Origin: Sphingorhabdus sp. EL138 | GTDB lineage: Bacteria; Pseudomonadota; Alphaproteobacteria; Sphingomonadales; Sphingomonadaceae | Direction of reading: 5' to 3' | Length of the DNA: 64,000 bases | NCBI RefSeq assembly: GCF_945882965.1 | Contig: NZ_CAMCWY010000015.1 | Coordinates: 1-64,000, forward strand | Shown: positions 56,076-64,000 of the stretch, piece after piece | How the letters are laid out: the number at the start of each line of letters is the position of its first letter | How positions within the stretch are numbered: position 1 is the first letter of the stretch | Position numbers and translations under genes: made by a program | Notes under the pieces: generated by a model | Databases searched by the model: none | Told to the model about the DNA's origin: nothing | What the model saw: only the letters and a program-made list of their open reading frames with translations

Positions 56076-57262
56076 GCGCCGAAAATTTAGGTTTCGTTCC
56101 CGAGCGCCTCGCGCGGATTCCCGCCTTCCTTCAGGCCAATTATCTCGACAATGGCAAATTGCCGTTTGCGTCGGTGTTGGTTGGCCGTGGCGATGATATC
56201 GCGTTGCAATGGAGCTCTGGCGTCGCCGATGATGCTATTTTCCGGATCGCATCCATGACCAAGCCAATCACCTCGGTCGCGTTCATGCAGTTGGTGGAGC
56301 AGGGCAAGGTCGCGCTGACGGATCCGGTCGCCAAATATGTCCCCGAATTTGCCAAATTGGGCGTGTTTGTGGGCGGCGGCGGCAATGTTCCCTTTATCAC
56401 GCGCGCACCGTCCACGCAGATGCGGGTGGTTGACTTGCTGCGGCATACAGCCGGATTCACCTATAGCTTTCAGGAACAAGGCAATGTCGACGCGGCCTAT
56501 CGCAAGACCGATGTTGAAAGCTGGAGCAAAAATACCTCGCAAAGCGTGATTGATACACTTGCGCAAATCCCGCTGGAATTCGACCCCGGAACGCAGTGGA
56601 ATTATTCCGTAGCCACTGACATACTCGGCATATTGGTTGAACGGATCAGCGGGCTGTCATTGCCCGAATATTTCCAGACGCATATTTTCCAGCCCTTGGG
56701 CATGAACGATACATTCTTCCAAGTGCCTGCCGACAAGGCTGCCCGTATCCCCGAAGGCTTCAGCTTTGACCCCGAAGCGAAAATGAAGCTGATCGACAAG
56801 GCCGGGGCCGACAGCATGTGGGCCAAAGGATGGTCATTCAATTCCGGCGGCGGCGGTCTGGCGTCGAGCGTTGCGGACTATTATCGGTTCTGCCGGATGC
56901 TGCTGAACGGCGGCGCGCTGAACGGCGCACAAATCCTCAGCCCAAAAACGATAGAATTGATGACCGCCAATCATATTCCCGGCGGCCAAGACCTGACGCA
57001 AATGTCGAAATCTTTGTTCAGTGAGGCCGAAATGGCCGGCATTGGCTTTGGCCTTGGCTTTGCCACGACCATCGACAGCGCTGCGACACTTGCGCCTTGC
57101 TCCAACGGCGATTTTTATTGGGGCGGCATGTATTCCACCGCCTTTTTCGTGGATCCGGTTGAGGACATCATCATGATGTTCATGACGCAATTGCTGCCGT
57201 CCACAACCTACCCCGTGCGCCGCGAGATCAAGACGATGATTTATTCCGCGCTGGCGGCTTAG
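56072..57262 (+). CDS. Serine hydrolase, beta-lactamase/EstB-like
   Basis: A 396-residue protein of the class C beta-lactamase/esterase fold. The nucleophile motif is SMTK (S61, K64), and the second motif is the Tyr in WNYSVATD (YSV, about residue 175). No signal peptide is visible, so a cytoplasmic esterase is more likely than a secreted beta-lactamase. It is the last gene of the rightward catabolic operon (ATGA overlap with the SDR) and could open an ester or lactone substrate, which is an inference. Confidence 0.87.
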   Translation: MSAENLGFVPERLARIPAFLQANYLDNGKLPFASVLVGRGDDIALQWSSGVADDAIFRIASMTKPITSVAFMQLVEQGKVALTDPVAKYVPEFAKLGVFVGGGGNVPFITRAPSTQMRVVDLLRHTAGFTYSFQEQGNVDAAYRKTDVESWSKNTSQSVIDTLAQIPLEFDPGTQWNYSVATDILGILVERISGLSLPEYFQTHIFQPLGMNDTFFQVPADKAARIPEGFSFDPEAKMKLIDKAGADSMWAKGWSFNSGGGGLASSVADYYRFCRMLLNGGALNGAQILSPKTIELMTANHIPGGQDLTQMSKSLFSEAEMAGIGFGLGFATTIDSAATLAPCSNGDFYWGGMYSTAFFVDPVEDIIMMFMTQLLPSTTYPVRREIKTMIYSALAA

Positions 57263-57286
57263 ACTAACGGTTCCGTTTATATACTA

Positions 57287-57400
57287 TGTCATGCTGGAGC
57301 CGAAGGCGTGCAGAGCACAACTTGGTTCAGCATCCATCGTGCCACGCGGGCCGAAGGGTCTAGAGGCGAAATGGACCCTGAAACAAGTTCAAGGTGACAC
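57287..57400. repeat. Dispersed repeat family A, copy 6
   Basis: ATGCTGGAGCCGAAGGCGTGCAG…on the left, as in the right half of copy 1, and GGACCCTGAAACAAG…AAGGTGACAC on the right. It lies between the convergent serine hydrolase and DMT genes. Confidence 0.75.
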
Positions 57401-57437
57401 AGCCGTGGGTGCGCGAGAGAGCTTTCGGCCCCCCTCC

Positions 57438-58340
57438 CTAAACCGTCGCAACCTCGACCTGATTGACCGGCTCCGGCTTCGCCCTTGCCGCGATCAGGCT
57501 GCCGCTCACGATCAAGGCCGTGCCCAAAAGCACGGGCAAGGTCACCGGCTCGGCAAAGAACAGCCAGCCGAAAAATGCCGCCCAGACAAAGGCGGTATAT
57601 TCGACCGAAATCAAAATCTGTGCCTCCGCGCGTGCATAGGCCCAGCTCATCAGCAACAGTGAAATAACCGCCAGCGCCGCGGCACCGCTGATCATCGGGG
57701 TATCAGACAGGCCAATCGGCTGCAAAAAATATGGCGCGAAAAGGCCAAGCGTTAACGCGACAAATAGATTCTGAAAAAAGGCGATTTCAATAGGCCCCGC
57801 GACCTGCGCCTGCCGCCGGGCGAGGATGAGATTATACGCAAACACCACTGCCGAAAACAACACCGCCGCAGCGCCCCAGAGATGCCCACTGGTATAGTGT
57901 CCGCTCAACCGGCCAGCCATGATGATCACTACCCCGCCAAGCCCTGCAAGCGACGCCCAGATGGCGGAACGGCCTATCGTCTCCCCCAGCATAACAGCGG
58001 CGAAATATAACGCGATGACAGGCGCGATGAAGCTAAGCCCAATGGCCTCGGCCAGCGGCAATTGCGTCAACGACCAGAAAAAGCTGACCGCCATGACCGA
58101 CACGATTATGCTGCGCCACACATGCATTTTCAGGATGTGCGCTGGTGGCCATTTTTGTCGCGTTCCGACAAACAATAGGCCCATGAACAATGCACCAAAG
58201 CTATTGCGCCACATCACGGCATTATAGGCACCCAGCGAAAGCGCCAGATCCTTCATCGCCGCATCCATTAGCGAAAATGTTCCGACCCCCGCAGCAGCCA
58301 CCATGAACGGGATGAACGGACGCGGGTGGAGTTCAGCCAT
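57438..58340 (-). CDS. DMT superfamily (EamA) transporter
   Basis: A 300-residue membrane protein with ten expected helices in two EamA repeats, for example NAVMWRNSFGALFMGLLF and SVEYTAFVWAAFFGWLFFAEP. Members export metabolites or amino acids; RhaT/RibN-like assignments are possible but not decidable here. It starts two bases after the stop of the GNAT gene, so it is co-transcribed with ispG and the acetyltransferase. Confidence 0.88.
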   Translation of the reverse strand: MAELHPRPFIPFMVAAAGVGTFSLMDAAMKDLALSLGAYNAVMWRNSFGALFMGLLFVGTRQKWPPAHILKMHVWRSIIVSVMAVSFFWSLTQLPLAEAIGLSFIAPVIALYFAAVMLGETIGRSAIWASLAGLGGVVIIMAGRLSGHYTSGHLWGAAAVLFSAVVFAYNLILARRQAQVAGPIEIAFFQNLFVALTLGLFAPYFLQPIGLSDTPMISGAAALAVISLLLMSWAYARAEAQILISVEYTAFVWAAFFGWLFFAEPVTLPVLLGTALIVSGSLIAARAKPEPVNQVEVATV

Positions 58341-58342
58341 GT

Positions 58343-58828
58343 TTACAGGCTGTGCGTGGCAAGATTATCGAGCGCCGCACCATCGACGCGGTAGACGGTC
58401 CATTCGTCCATCGGCACTGCGCCCAGCGCCTTATAAAAATCAATTGCGGGCGTGTTCCAATCCAGCACCGACCATTCAAGCCGCGCACAATCCCGTTCGA
58501 CCGCAAGCGCGGCAAGCCTGCCCAGCAACGCCTTACCAAGCCCCGACCCGCGCGCATCGGGACGGACAAACAAATCCTCCAGATAGATTCCGGGCCGCCC
58601 TTCGAAGGTCGAAAAATTATGGAAGAACAAAGCAAAGCCCTGCGCCACATTGTCAATCTCGCCAATCAGAACCTCAGCATAAGGGCGCGGTCCAAACAGC
58701 TTTTGCGCCATGACCGCTTCATCAAACCGCACGGCATGGGCCAGCTTTTCATATTCCGCCAGATCGCGGATAAATTGCCCGATGCGCGATATATCAGCGG
58801 CGGTGGCGGGACGTATCGAAAGGCTCAA
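58343..58828 (-). CDS. GNAT family N-acetyltransferase
   Basis: A 161-residue acetyltransferase. The acetyl-CoA loop is [19 protein letters not shown] (R-x-x-G-x-G/A), preceded by the strand [10 protein letters not shown], as in the diamine acetyltransferase-like subgroup. The C-terminal part has [34 protein letters not shown]. The substrate is likely a small amine or polyamine-type compound, but this is family-based. It overlaps the ispG stop by four bases. Confidence 0.9.
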   Translation of the reverse strand: MSLSIRPATAADISRIGQFIRDLAEYEKLAHAVRFDEAVMAQKLFGPRPYAEVLIGEIDNVAQGFALFFHNFSTFEGRPGIYLEDLFVRPDARGSGLGKALLGRLAALAVERDCARLEWSVLDWNTPAIDFYKALGAVPMDEWTVYRVDGAALDNLATHSL

Positions 58829-59964
58829 GCCGCTTTCCCGTGCAGCGTATCCATGCTGACGCTGGTGCCAGCGTCAATCTCTGCGGCTTTCGCTTCGACC
58901 AAGCGCACGATATGCGCGACCATGTCGTCATTTTCGACATGATGGTCGGTGACGCCAGACAGATAAACCATATGCTTGCCATTGCCGCCGCCCGTGATGC
59001 CGATGTCGGTCTCGCGCGCCTCGCCGGGGCCGTTGACGACGCAGCCCAGAACCGAGAGCGACATGGGTGTCTTAATATGGCCAAGCGCATCCTCAAGCTT
59101 TTGCACCGTGCGGATGACGTCAAAGCCTTGGCGCGCGCAGCTTGGGCAGCTGACGACGCGCACGCCGCGAGTGCGCAGGCCAAGCGCTTTCAGAATTTCA
59201 TAGCCAACGCGCACTTCTTCTTCGGGTTCCGCAGACAGGCTGACGCGGATTGTATCGCCAATGCCTGCCCACAACAAATTGCCCATCCCGATGGAGGATT
59301 TTACTGTCCCGCCAATAAGGCCGCCCGCCTCGGTTATGCCAAGATGCAAGGGGCAGTCGACGGCGTCGGCCAAACCCATATAGGCGGCAACCGCCAGAAA
59401 AACGTCCGATGCCTTCACCGCGACTTTGAATTCGTGGAAATCATGGTCCTGCAGCAGCTTGATATGGTCAAGCGCACTCTCAATAAGCGCCTCCGGGCAA
59501 GGCTCGCCATATTTTTCGAGCAGGTCTTTTTCTAAGCTGCCTGCATTAACGCCGATCCGGATCGCGCAGCCATTGGCTTTGGCGGCGTTGACGACTTCCT
59601 TCACGCGTTCCGATGAACCGATATTGCCGGGGTTGATACGCAAGCACGCCGCGCCCGCGTCCGCCGCCTCCAACGCGCGTTTGTAATGAAAATGAATGTC
59701 AGCGACGATGGGCACATTGGCCGCGCGGACAATCTGTTTCAGCGCCGCCGTGCTCTCCACATCGGGGCAGGAAACGCGGATGATATCGACGCCTGCATCC
59801 TCACACCGGCGGATCTGGTTGATCGTGGCCGCAGCATCGCTGGTCAGCGTATTGGTCATGGTTTGCACCGAAATCGGGGCATTGCCGCCAACAGGGACAT
59901 TGCCGACCATGATCTGGCGAGACTGACGGCGCGCAATATCGCGCCAAGGACGAATAGAAGACAT
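58825..59964 (-). CDS. ispG: 4-hydroxy-3-methylbut-2-en-1-yl diphosphate synthase
   Basis: A 379-residue 4Fe-4S enzyme of the methylerythritol phosphate pathway (GcpE). A TIM-barrel N-terminus contains VQTMTNT and [13 protein letters not shown]. The cluster cysteines lie in [10 protein letters not shown] (two Cys) and [11 protein letters not shown] (one Cys). The start at 59964 ([14 protein letters not shown]) matches the family; the frame is open 14 codons further. Isoprenoids feed ubiquinone, linking loosely to coq4 and coq7. Confidence 0.95.
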   Translation of the reverse strand: MSSIRPWRDIARRQSRQIMVGNVPVGGNAPISVQTMTNTLTSDAAATINQIRRCEDAGVDIIRVSCPDVESTAALKQIVRAANVPIVADIHFHYKRALEAADAGAACLRINPGNIGSSERVKEVVNAAKANGCAIRIGVNAGSLEKDLLEKYGEPCPEALIESALDHIKLLQDHDFHEFKVAVKASDVFLAVAAYMGLADAVDCPLHLGITEAGGLIGGTVKSSIGMGNLLWAGIGDTIRVSLSAEPEEEVRVGYEILKALGLRTRGVRVVSCPSCARQGFDVIRTVQKLEDALGHIKTPMSLSVLGCVVNGPGEARETDIGITGGGNGKHMVYLSGVTDHHVENDDMVAHIVRLVEAKAAEIDAGTSVSMDTLHGKAA

Positions 59965-60089
59965 GGACGTGATATAGGCGGCTTGGGATTTTCCCGCAAT
60001 CATCATCCTGAACTGTTTTCAAGATAGTTAAAGCGCGAATTAGAGCAGACCGCTTTGATTTACGCGTGGATACAAACTAAGAAGGAGAC

Positions 60090-60926
60090 ATGAAACGCTT
60101 CCTTATTTTGCTCGCCCTCTTGTTCGCGCCATTGGCACCTGCCCAAGCGTATTGGGAATATGGCCATCAAACCGTCGCGCAGATTGCGCAGGCCAATATG
60201 TCCCCCATAGCGCGCGTGAGTATGCAGCGGCTGCTTCGCGCCGCGCCAATGTTGGGCACGCCCACATGCGCTATGCGTAATATCGGCGATGTCAGCGTCT
60301 GGGCGGATTGCATTAAGGGCGATCGTCTGCGCTGGGGTTATACCAACAGCTGGCATTACCAAAATGTCGACATCTGCAAGCCGTTCGACCTGAAAAGCGC
60401 CTGTGCCGACGGCAATTGCGTTTCAGCGCAGATTGACCGCAACTTTGCGCTTCTATCGAACAAGGCCCTGCCCGCGCATGTCCGGTTGGAGGCGCTTGCG
60501 TTTCTGGTGCATTTTGTCGGCGACATCCATCAGCCATTACATGCTGGCGACCGTGCCGATCGCGGCGGCAATGACCTGAAAACCACTTATGGTGTGATGC
60601 CTGGATATAATCTCCATTCGGTGTGGGACGGGCTTTTGGCCGACCGCGCGCTGTCGGGAGCGCCCTTTATTGTCCGCGTATTTTCGCCAGCGGAGAAAGC
60701 AGCGGTCGTGCAAGGCGATGTGGGCCTGTGGAGTGAAGAGAATTGGGCCGTGTCAAAAAATATCTCCTATCCGCGCGCTATGGATGGCGACCCTTGTGGC
60801 GCAAAACCATCCGCACCGGTCATCATTGACGAAGCCGACGTGGCTGCATCACGCGCTGCATTGCGCCAACAGGTCGAACGCGGCGGCATCCGTTTGGCGC
60901 GGTTGTTGGACGAGGCTTTACGCTAA
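60090..60926 (+). CDS. S1/P1-type nuclease
   Basis: A 278-residue secreted zinc nuclease. A signal peptide (MKRFLILLALLFAPLAPAQA) is followed by YWEYGHQTVAQIA, where the Trp and His near the mature N-terminus belong to the trinuclear zinc site. The other ligands are in the SWHYQNVDIC segment, VHFVGDIHQPLHAGD, GGND and NLHSVWD. Six cysteines fit the disulfides of the family. It probably digests single-stranded nucleic acid in the periplasm or outside for phosphate or nucleoside recovery. Confidence 0.92.
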   Translation: MKRFLILLALLFAPLAPAQAYWEYGHQTVAQIAQANMSPIARVSMQRLLRAAPMLGTPTCAMRNIGDVSVWADCIKGDRLRWGYTNSWHYQNVDICKPFDLKSACADGNCVSAQIDRNFALLSNKALPAHVRLEALAFLVHFVGDIHQPLHAGDRADRGGNDLKTTYGVMPGYNLHSVWDGLLADRALSGAPFIVRVFSPAEKAAVVQGDVGLWSEENWAVSKNISYPRAMDGDPCGAKPSAPVIIDEADVAASRAALRQQVERGGIRLARLLDEALR

Positions 60927-60950
60927 GTCCGAAAGCTCCAAAAATCAACA

Positions 60951-60990
60951 AAAAGGGCTGCGCAGATTGTCGCCTGCGCAGCCGCTTTTT
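60951..60990. terminator. Bidirectional terminator between S1/P1 nuclease and M3 peptidase
   Basis: A perfect 10-bp stem (GGCTGCGCAG / CTGCGCAGCC) with an 8-base loop, AAAA on the left and TTTTT on the right. It serves both convergent genes. Confidence 0.9.
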
Positions 60991-61006
60991 ATAATATCGC
61001 AGCGCC

Positions 61007-63142
61007 TTATTCGCCGGTGGGAAATCCGCGCTTTTTCATGATATATTTGACGTCGGGGTCACGACCACGAAACGCGCGAAAGGCTTCAATCCGGTCGGTT
61101 TCGTTGCCCGTTGCCAGCAACATCGACCGGAACCGCTCCGCTGTTTCCTTGTCCCAAACATCGCCCGTTTCGGTGAAGGCAGCCCAAGTGTCGGCATCCA
61201 TCGTTTCGGACCAAAGATAGCTGTAATAGCCCGCCGAATAGCCATCATCGGCAAAAAGATGGTTAAACTGCGGCAAACGGTGCCGCATCGCCATTTCCTG
61301 TGGCATGCCGATTTCTGCAAGCGTATCGCGTTCAAAGGCGGCGGGATCAGCCACAGGCTCGCTTCGATTATGCAGCTTCATATCTAGGATCGCGCTCGAC
61401 AGATATTCGACCGTGGAAAAACCTTGGTTGAACGTGTCGCTCGCCCGGATTTTCTCCACCAAAGCTGCAGGTATTGGTTCACCTGTCTTATAATGCTTGG
61501 CATAAGTATTGAGCACATAAGGCGTCAGCAGCCAGTTTTCATTCACCTGACTTGGGAATTCAACAAAATCGCGGGGTGCCTCGCCAAGGCCCGGCCACAT
61601 GATGTCGTAGTTCAGATAATGGATTGCATGGCCAAATTCATGGAACAATGTAGATGCATCGTCGATACTAATCAACGTCGGCACGCCGTCGGCGCCTGGA
61701 ACGAAGTTGTTGTTGTTCGACGCGAGCACAATGTTGTTCTTGCCGCCCAATGCGTGCTGGCTGCGATACGTCGTCATCCATGCGCCCGACCGTTTGCCAG
61801 CACGGGCAAAATTGTCGAGATAGAATAGGCCAATGACCTTGCCGTTGCGCTTCACTTCAAATGTCCGCACTTTGGGTTCGAACACCGGAACCGTGCCCGT
61901 GTTTTCGGTGAAGGTCATGTCATAGAGCTTACCCGTAGCATCAAACATGGCCGCGACCATGTTATCGAGCTGAAAATATGGCTTAACCGCCTCCTGATCG
62001 AGGTCATATTTCGCCTTGCGCACCTTTTCGGCGTAGAAACGATAATCCCATGGCGCGATGGTGATATTGTCCGCATTGGCGATGCCTTGCATATCCCCCA
62101 CTTCTTCCTTCACGCGGGCAACCGCGGCAGGCCAGACCTTCATCATCAGCTCCATCGCCTTATTGGGGTCCTGCGCCATCGTATCAGCCATCCGGTAATG
62201 CGCATGGGTTGCAAAGCCCAAAATTTCGGCGCGCTGCTGACGTAGCTTCAGGATTTCGGCTATGGTTGCATTGGTGTCATTGGCATCCTTATTATCACCG
62301 CGCTTGGTGAAGGCACGCCAGACTTTTTCGCGCAGATCGCGGCGCGTTGAATTTTCAAGGAATGGCTGCACCGCTGAACGGGTGTTGACGACGGCCCATC
62401 CGCTTTGGCCCTTCGCCTTGGCTGCGGCTTGCAACGACGCGACAAAACTTTCTGGTAGGCCAGCCAAATCGGCCTCTTGCGTCATCAAAATGAAGGTTTC
62501 CTCATCGGCGAGAACCTTTTCGGAAAAAGCGGAAAACTTGCTCGACAGGTCGGTCTCAATGCCGATGACTTGCGCTTTTTGTGCCGCATCAAGCATAGCG
62601 CCATTTCGGACCAAGCCGTCATAGGTCCGCTCCAACAGGCGGTTCTGCTGTGAATCGAGACCCAGATTGGCGCGCTGGTCATATAGATATTTTACGCGCT
62701 GAAAATACCGCGCATCCAACGACAATTCGGAGAAGAACGCACTCAGCTTCGGCTCCCACTCGGCCTGAATTTTGCGCACTTCGGGGCTGGACAAGTTAGA
62801 CGAATGGACGCCCCAGATGGAGAATAACCGGCCAATTTTTTCACCCGACAGCTCGCTGGCCGTGATCGTATTGTCAAAGCTAATGGCCTCGGGCTTTGCA
62901 AGCATGGCTTCGAATTCAGCCTTCGACGCATCCATCGCGGCTTTGAATGCAGCCGGAAATTGCGCTACTTTCACCTGATCCCATGGTGGAACACCGTCAT
63001 AAGGGCCAGTCCATTCCTGCAGCAATGCGGGTTCATTCGCCGCTTGGCTGGCATTCATGTCCTTTGTTTGTGCAACCGCTGTCATTGATACTCCTGACAA
63101 TAAAAGCGCCGCGGCGCTCATCATGATGTTATGTGTTCTCAC
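61007..63142 (-). CDS. M3 family metallopeptidase (dipeptidyl carboxypeptidase type)
   Basis: A 711-residue oligopeptidase with a signal peptide (MMSAAALLLSGVSMTAVAQ), so it is periplasmic. The zinc motif is LFHEFGHAIHYLN (HEFGH, about residue 495), with the third ligand Glu further on in DFVEFPSQVNENWL. It resembles Dcp, which removes C-terminal dipeptides. The long N-terminal helical domain is complete. It is convergent with the nuclease gene; the region upstream (63143-63539) has no gene. Confidence 0.92.
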   Translation of the reverse strand: MRTHNIMMSAAALLLSGVSMTAVAQTKDMNASQAANEPALLQEWTGPYDGVPPWDQVKVAQFPAAFKAAMDASKAEFEAMLAKPEAISFDNTITASELSGEKIGRLFSIWGVHSSNLSSPEVRKIQAEWEPKLSAFFSELSLDARYFQRVKYLYDQRANLGLDSQQNRLLERTYDGLVRNGAMLDAAQKAQVIGIETDLSSKFSAFSEKVLADEETFILMTQEADLAGLPESFVASLQAAAKAKGQSGWAVVNTRSAVQPFLENSTRRDLREKVWRAFTKRGDNKDANDTNATIAEILKLRQQRAEILGFATHAHYRMADTMAQDPNKAMELMMKVWPAAVARVKEEVGDMQGIANADNITIAPWDYRFYAEKVRKAKYDLDQEAVKPYFQLDNMVAAMFDATGKLYDMTFTENTGTVPVFEPKVRTFEVKRNGKVIGLFYLDNFARAGKRSGAWMTTYRSQHALGGKNNIVLASNNNNFVPGADGVPTLISIDDASTLFHEFGHAIHYLNYDIMWPGLGEAPRDFVEFPSQVNENWLLTPYVLNTYAKHYKTGEPIPAALVEKIRASDTFNQGFSTVEYLSSAILDMKLHNRSEPVADPAAFERDTLAEIGMPQEMAMRHRLPQFNHLFADDGYSAGYYSYLWSETMDADTWAAFTETGDVWDKETAERFRSMLLATGNETDRIEAFRAFRGRDPDVKYIMKKRGFPTGE

Positions 63143-63539
63143 CTAATTTTGCTCCTCTGGGTCATGCTGCATTTATTCTGACGCCGCATGAACATCAGGA
63201 TAGCGCATCGCGTAGGGTAAGCAAACCTCCTGTCCGCCAAAACTGTTTCCTCCAATATGGAGATAAGTTTTACATATGCGTTATCGTTTTTTCGTGCGTT
63301 CGCAAAAGCATAATCTTATCAGGTGGTTGTTCAAAAGATTATGCCAGAGTTCTCACCTCACCCCGCCACAGGCCAAAATGGACGCATTGCGATGGTCAGC
63401 GGGTATTCATTGAGCTTTCCGCCGAAACATCGGCAAAAATGGATGATTATTTTGCAACGATCGGTTCGCGCTTTTCGCCAATCATTTAAATGGCCTTGCC
63501 AAATGTGATTCACTTTGGCACATGCTCGTCTCCCGAGAG
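63143..63539. other. Gene-free stretch before tRNA-Val
   Basis: About 400 bases. It should hold the promoters of the M3 peptidase (leftward) and of tRNA-Val (rightward). A 118-codon rightward frame (63133-63489) starts inside the peptidase gene, has no family likeness and is probably chance. A small GCCGA-AACA-TCGGC hairpin is near 63422. Confidence 0.5.
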
Positions 63540-63615
63540 GGGCGCTTAGCTCAGTTGGTAGAGCATCTCGTTTACACCGAGAGGGTCAGCGGTTCGAGCC
63601 CGTTAGCGCCCACCA
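63540..63615 (+). tRNA. tRNA-Val (anticodon UAC)
   Basis: A 76-nt cloverleaf: acceptor GGGCGCT/AGCGCCC, D-arm GCTCAGTTGGTAGAGC, anticodon arm TCTCG-TTTACAC-CGAGA with TAC, T-arm GCGGTTCGAGCCCGT, encoded CCA. There is no sign of an integrase or att duplication next to it. Confidence 0.95.
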
Positions 63616-63835
63616 TATTTTTCAATGGCGTAACGGCCATTATCCGCGCAAATCCCGATGAAAATTCATTTCTAGTGGTCAGGCGGCAAGGGACCCACCC
63701 TTTTTATTGCGGCAATGATTTGGCCTTGCTGCCTCGCCTGCTCCTCGCGGCACCGATTCGGTTTCCAAAACTTGTGCTATGCGGCCCTCCGACCCAGCTT
63801 TGGTGTCATCCAAGGCCTGCCCCCCTCGCAACCCC

Positions 63836-63868
63836 AAAACCCACCCGGCGCGTCGGCGGCGCCGGGTG
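63836..63868 (-). terminator. Terminator of the gene at the right edge
   Basis: Read leftward, a perfect 10-bp stem (CACCCGGCGC / GCGCCGGGTG, 7-base loop) followed by GGTTTTGG, 14 bases after the stop of the partial gene. The T-run is short. Confidence 0.6.
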
Positions 63869-63881
63869 CGTTACTGCAATA

Positions 63882-64000
63882 TCAGGCTTTGGCTTTCAGG
63901 CTCTCCGCGACCTTAACGCCATGCCGCTCAAGCGCTTCAACGATTTTGACTGCGCCTTCCAAATCGCCCCAGAACATGGGGCCGCCGCGATAGATCGGCC
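63882..64000 (-). CDS. 3' end of a leftward gene, perhaps 3-hydroxyacyl-CoA dehydrogenase
   Basis: Only the last 38 residues are in the window, beginning [17 protein letters not shown] and ending in KAKA. An RGGPMFW segment preceded by Gly-Phe-Pro-like residues is common in the C-terminal domain of bifunctional enoyl-CoA hydratase/3-hydroxyacyl-CoA dehydrogenases (FadB/FadJ), which would suit fatty-acid degradation. The tail is too short for a firm call. Confidence 0.45.
   Translation of the reverse strand, partial: PIYRGGPMFWGDLEGAVKIVEALERHGVKVAESLKAKA

Noticed and set aside
56072-57262. Serine hydrolase as a class C beta-lactamase
   Set aside because: No signal peptide, and it lies in a catabolic operon; an esterase/EstB-like role is more likely.
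63133-63489. 118-codon rightward frame before tRNA-Val
   Set aside because: Starts within the M3 peptidase gene, no recognisable domain, no codon bias.

Overview
The window looks like chromosomal DNA of an alphaproteobacterium, most probably a sphingomonad (Sphingomonadales). The reasons are the moderately high GC content, the family resemblance of most proteins, the NDUFA9-type complex I protein, the Coq4/Coq7 ubiquinone genes, the bactofilin gene paired with a LytM endopeptidase, and several families of dispersed intergenic palindromes. No complete plasmid, prophage, CRISPR array or secondary-metabolite cluster is visible. All assignments rest on reading the sequence; no database search was run. 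|| Layout. 0-0.85 kb: edge of a genomic island, with an IS end inserted into a tyrosine integrase gene next to tRNA-Leu(CAG). 1-11 kb, rightward: an NDUFA9-like protein, undecaprenyl-diphosphatase UppP, glutamate synthase GltD/GltB, and a DUF885 hydrolase gene broken by one in-frame stop. 10.8-16.9 kb, leftward: a small exported protein, Coq7, a DsbB-like protein, CtpA, RlmH, RsfS, NadD and ProA. 17-18.8 kb, rightward: a membrane LytM endopeptidase overlapping a bactofilin gene. 19.7-24.1 kb, leftward: AmtB and GlnK behind a clear sigma-54 promoter, then an EEP-family protein and TldD. 24.4-31.8 kb, rightward: Tgt, GlnE, a Bcp peroxiredoxin, a second LytM endopeptidase, ErpA, exonuclease III and a small membrane protein. 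31.8-40.6 kb: a TetR regulator diverging from GuaA, small conserved proteins, a lipoprotein phosphodiesterase, PanB, and YfgM-BamB-Der. 40.6-45.3 kb: a DUF418 protein, Coq4 and PurL. 45.3-46.0 kb: a gene-free stretch with two leftward terminators. 46-57.3 kb: a divergent catabolic block with three acyl-CoA dehydrogenases, three SDRs, an MFS carrier, a zinc alcohol dehydrogenase, an APH-like kinase and a serine hydrolase. 57.4-64 kb: a DMT transporter, a GNAT enzyme and IspG (leftward), S1/P1 nuclease, M3 dipeptidyl carboxypeptidase, tRNA-Val(UAC), and the 3' end of a further gene. || How genes work together. Nitrogen assimilation is strongly represented: GltBD makes glutamate, AmtB/GlnK import ammonium and sense nitrogen, and GlnE controls glutamine synthetase. 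Envelope functions recur (UppP, CtpA, LytM/bactofilin, YfgM/BamB). The 46-57 kb block reads as a CoA-thioester degradation pathway. Its ACAD10/11-like dehydrogenase with a separate APH kinase suggests handling of 4-hydroxyacyl-CoAs by phosphorylation. Four palindromic repeat families sit between genes, mostly at operon ends.
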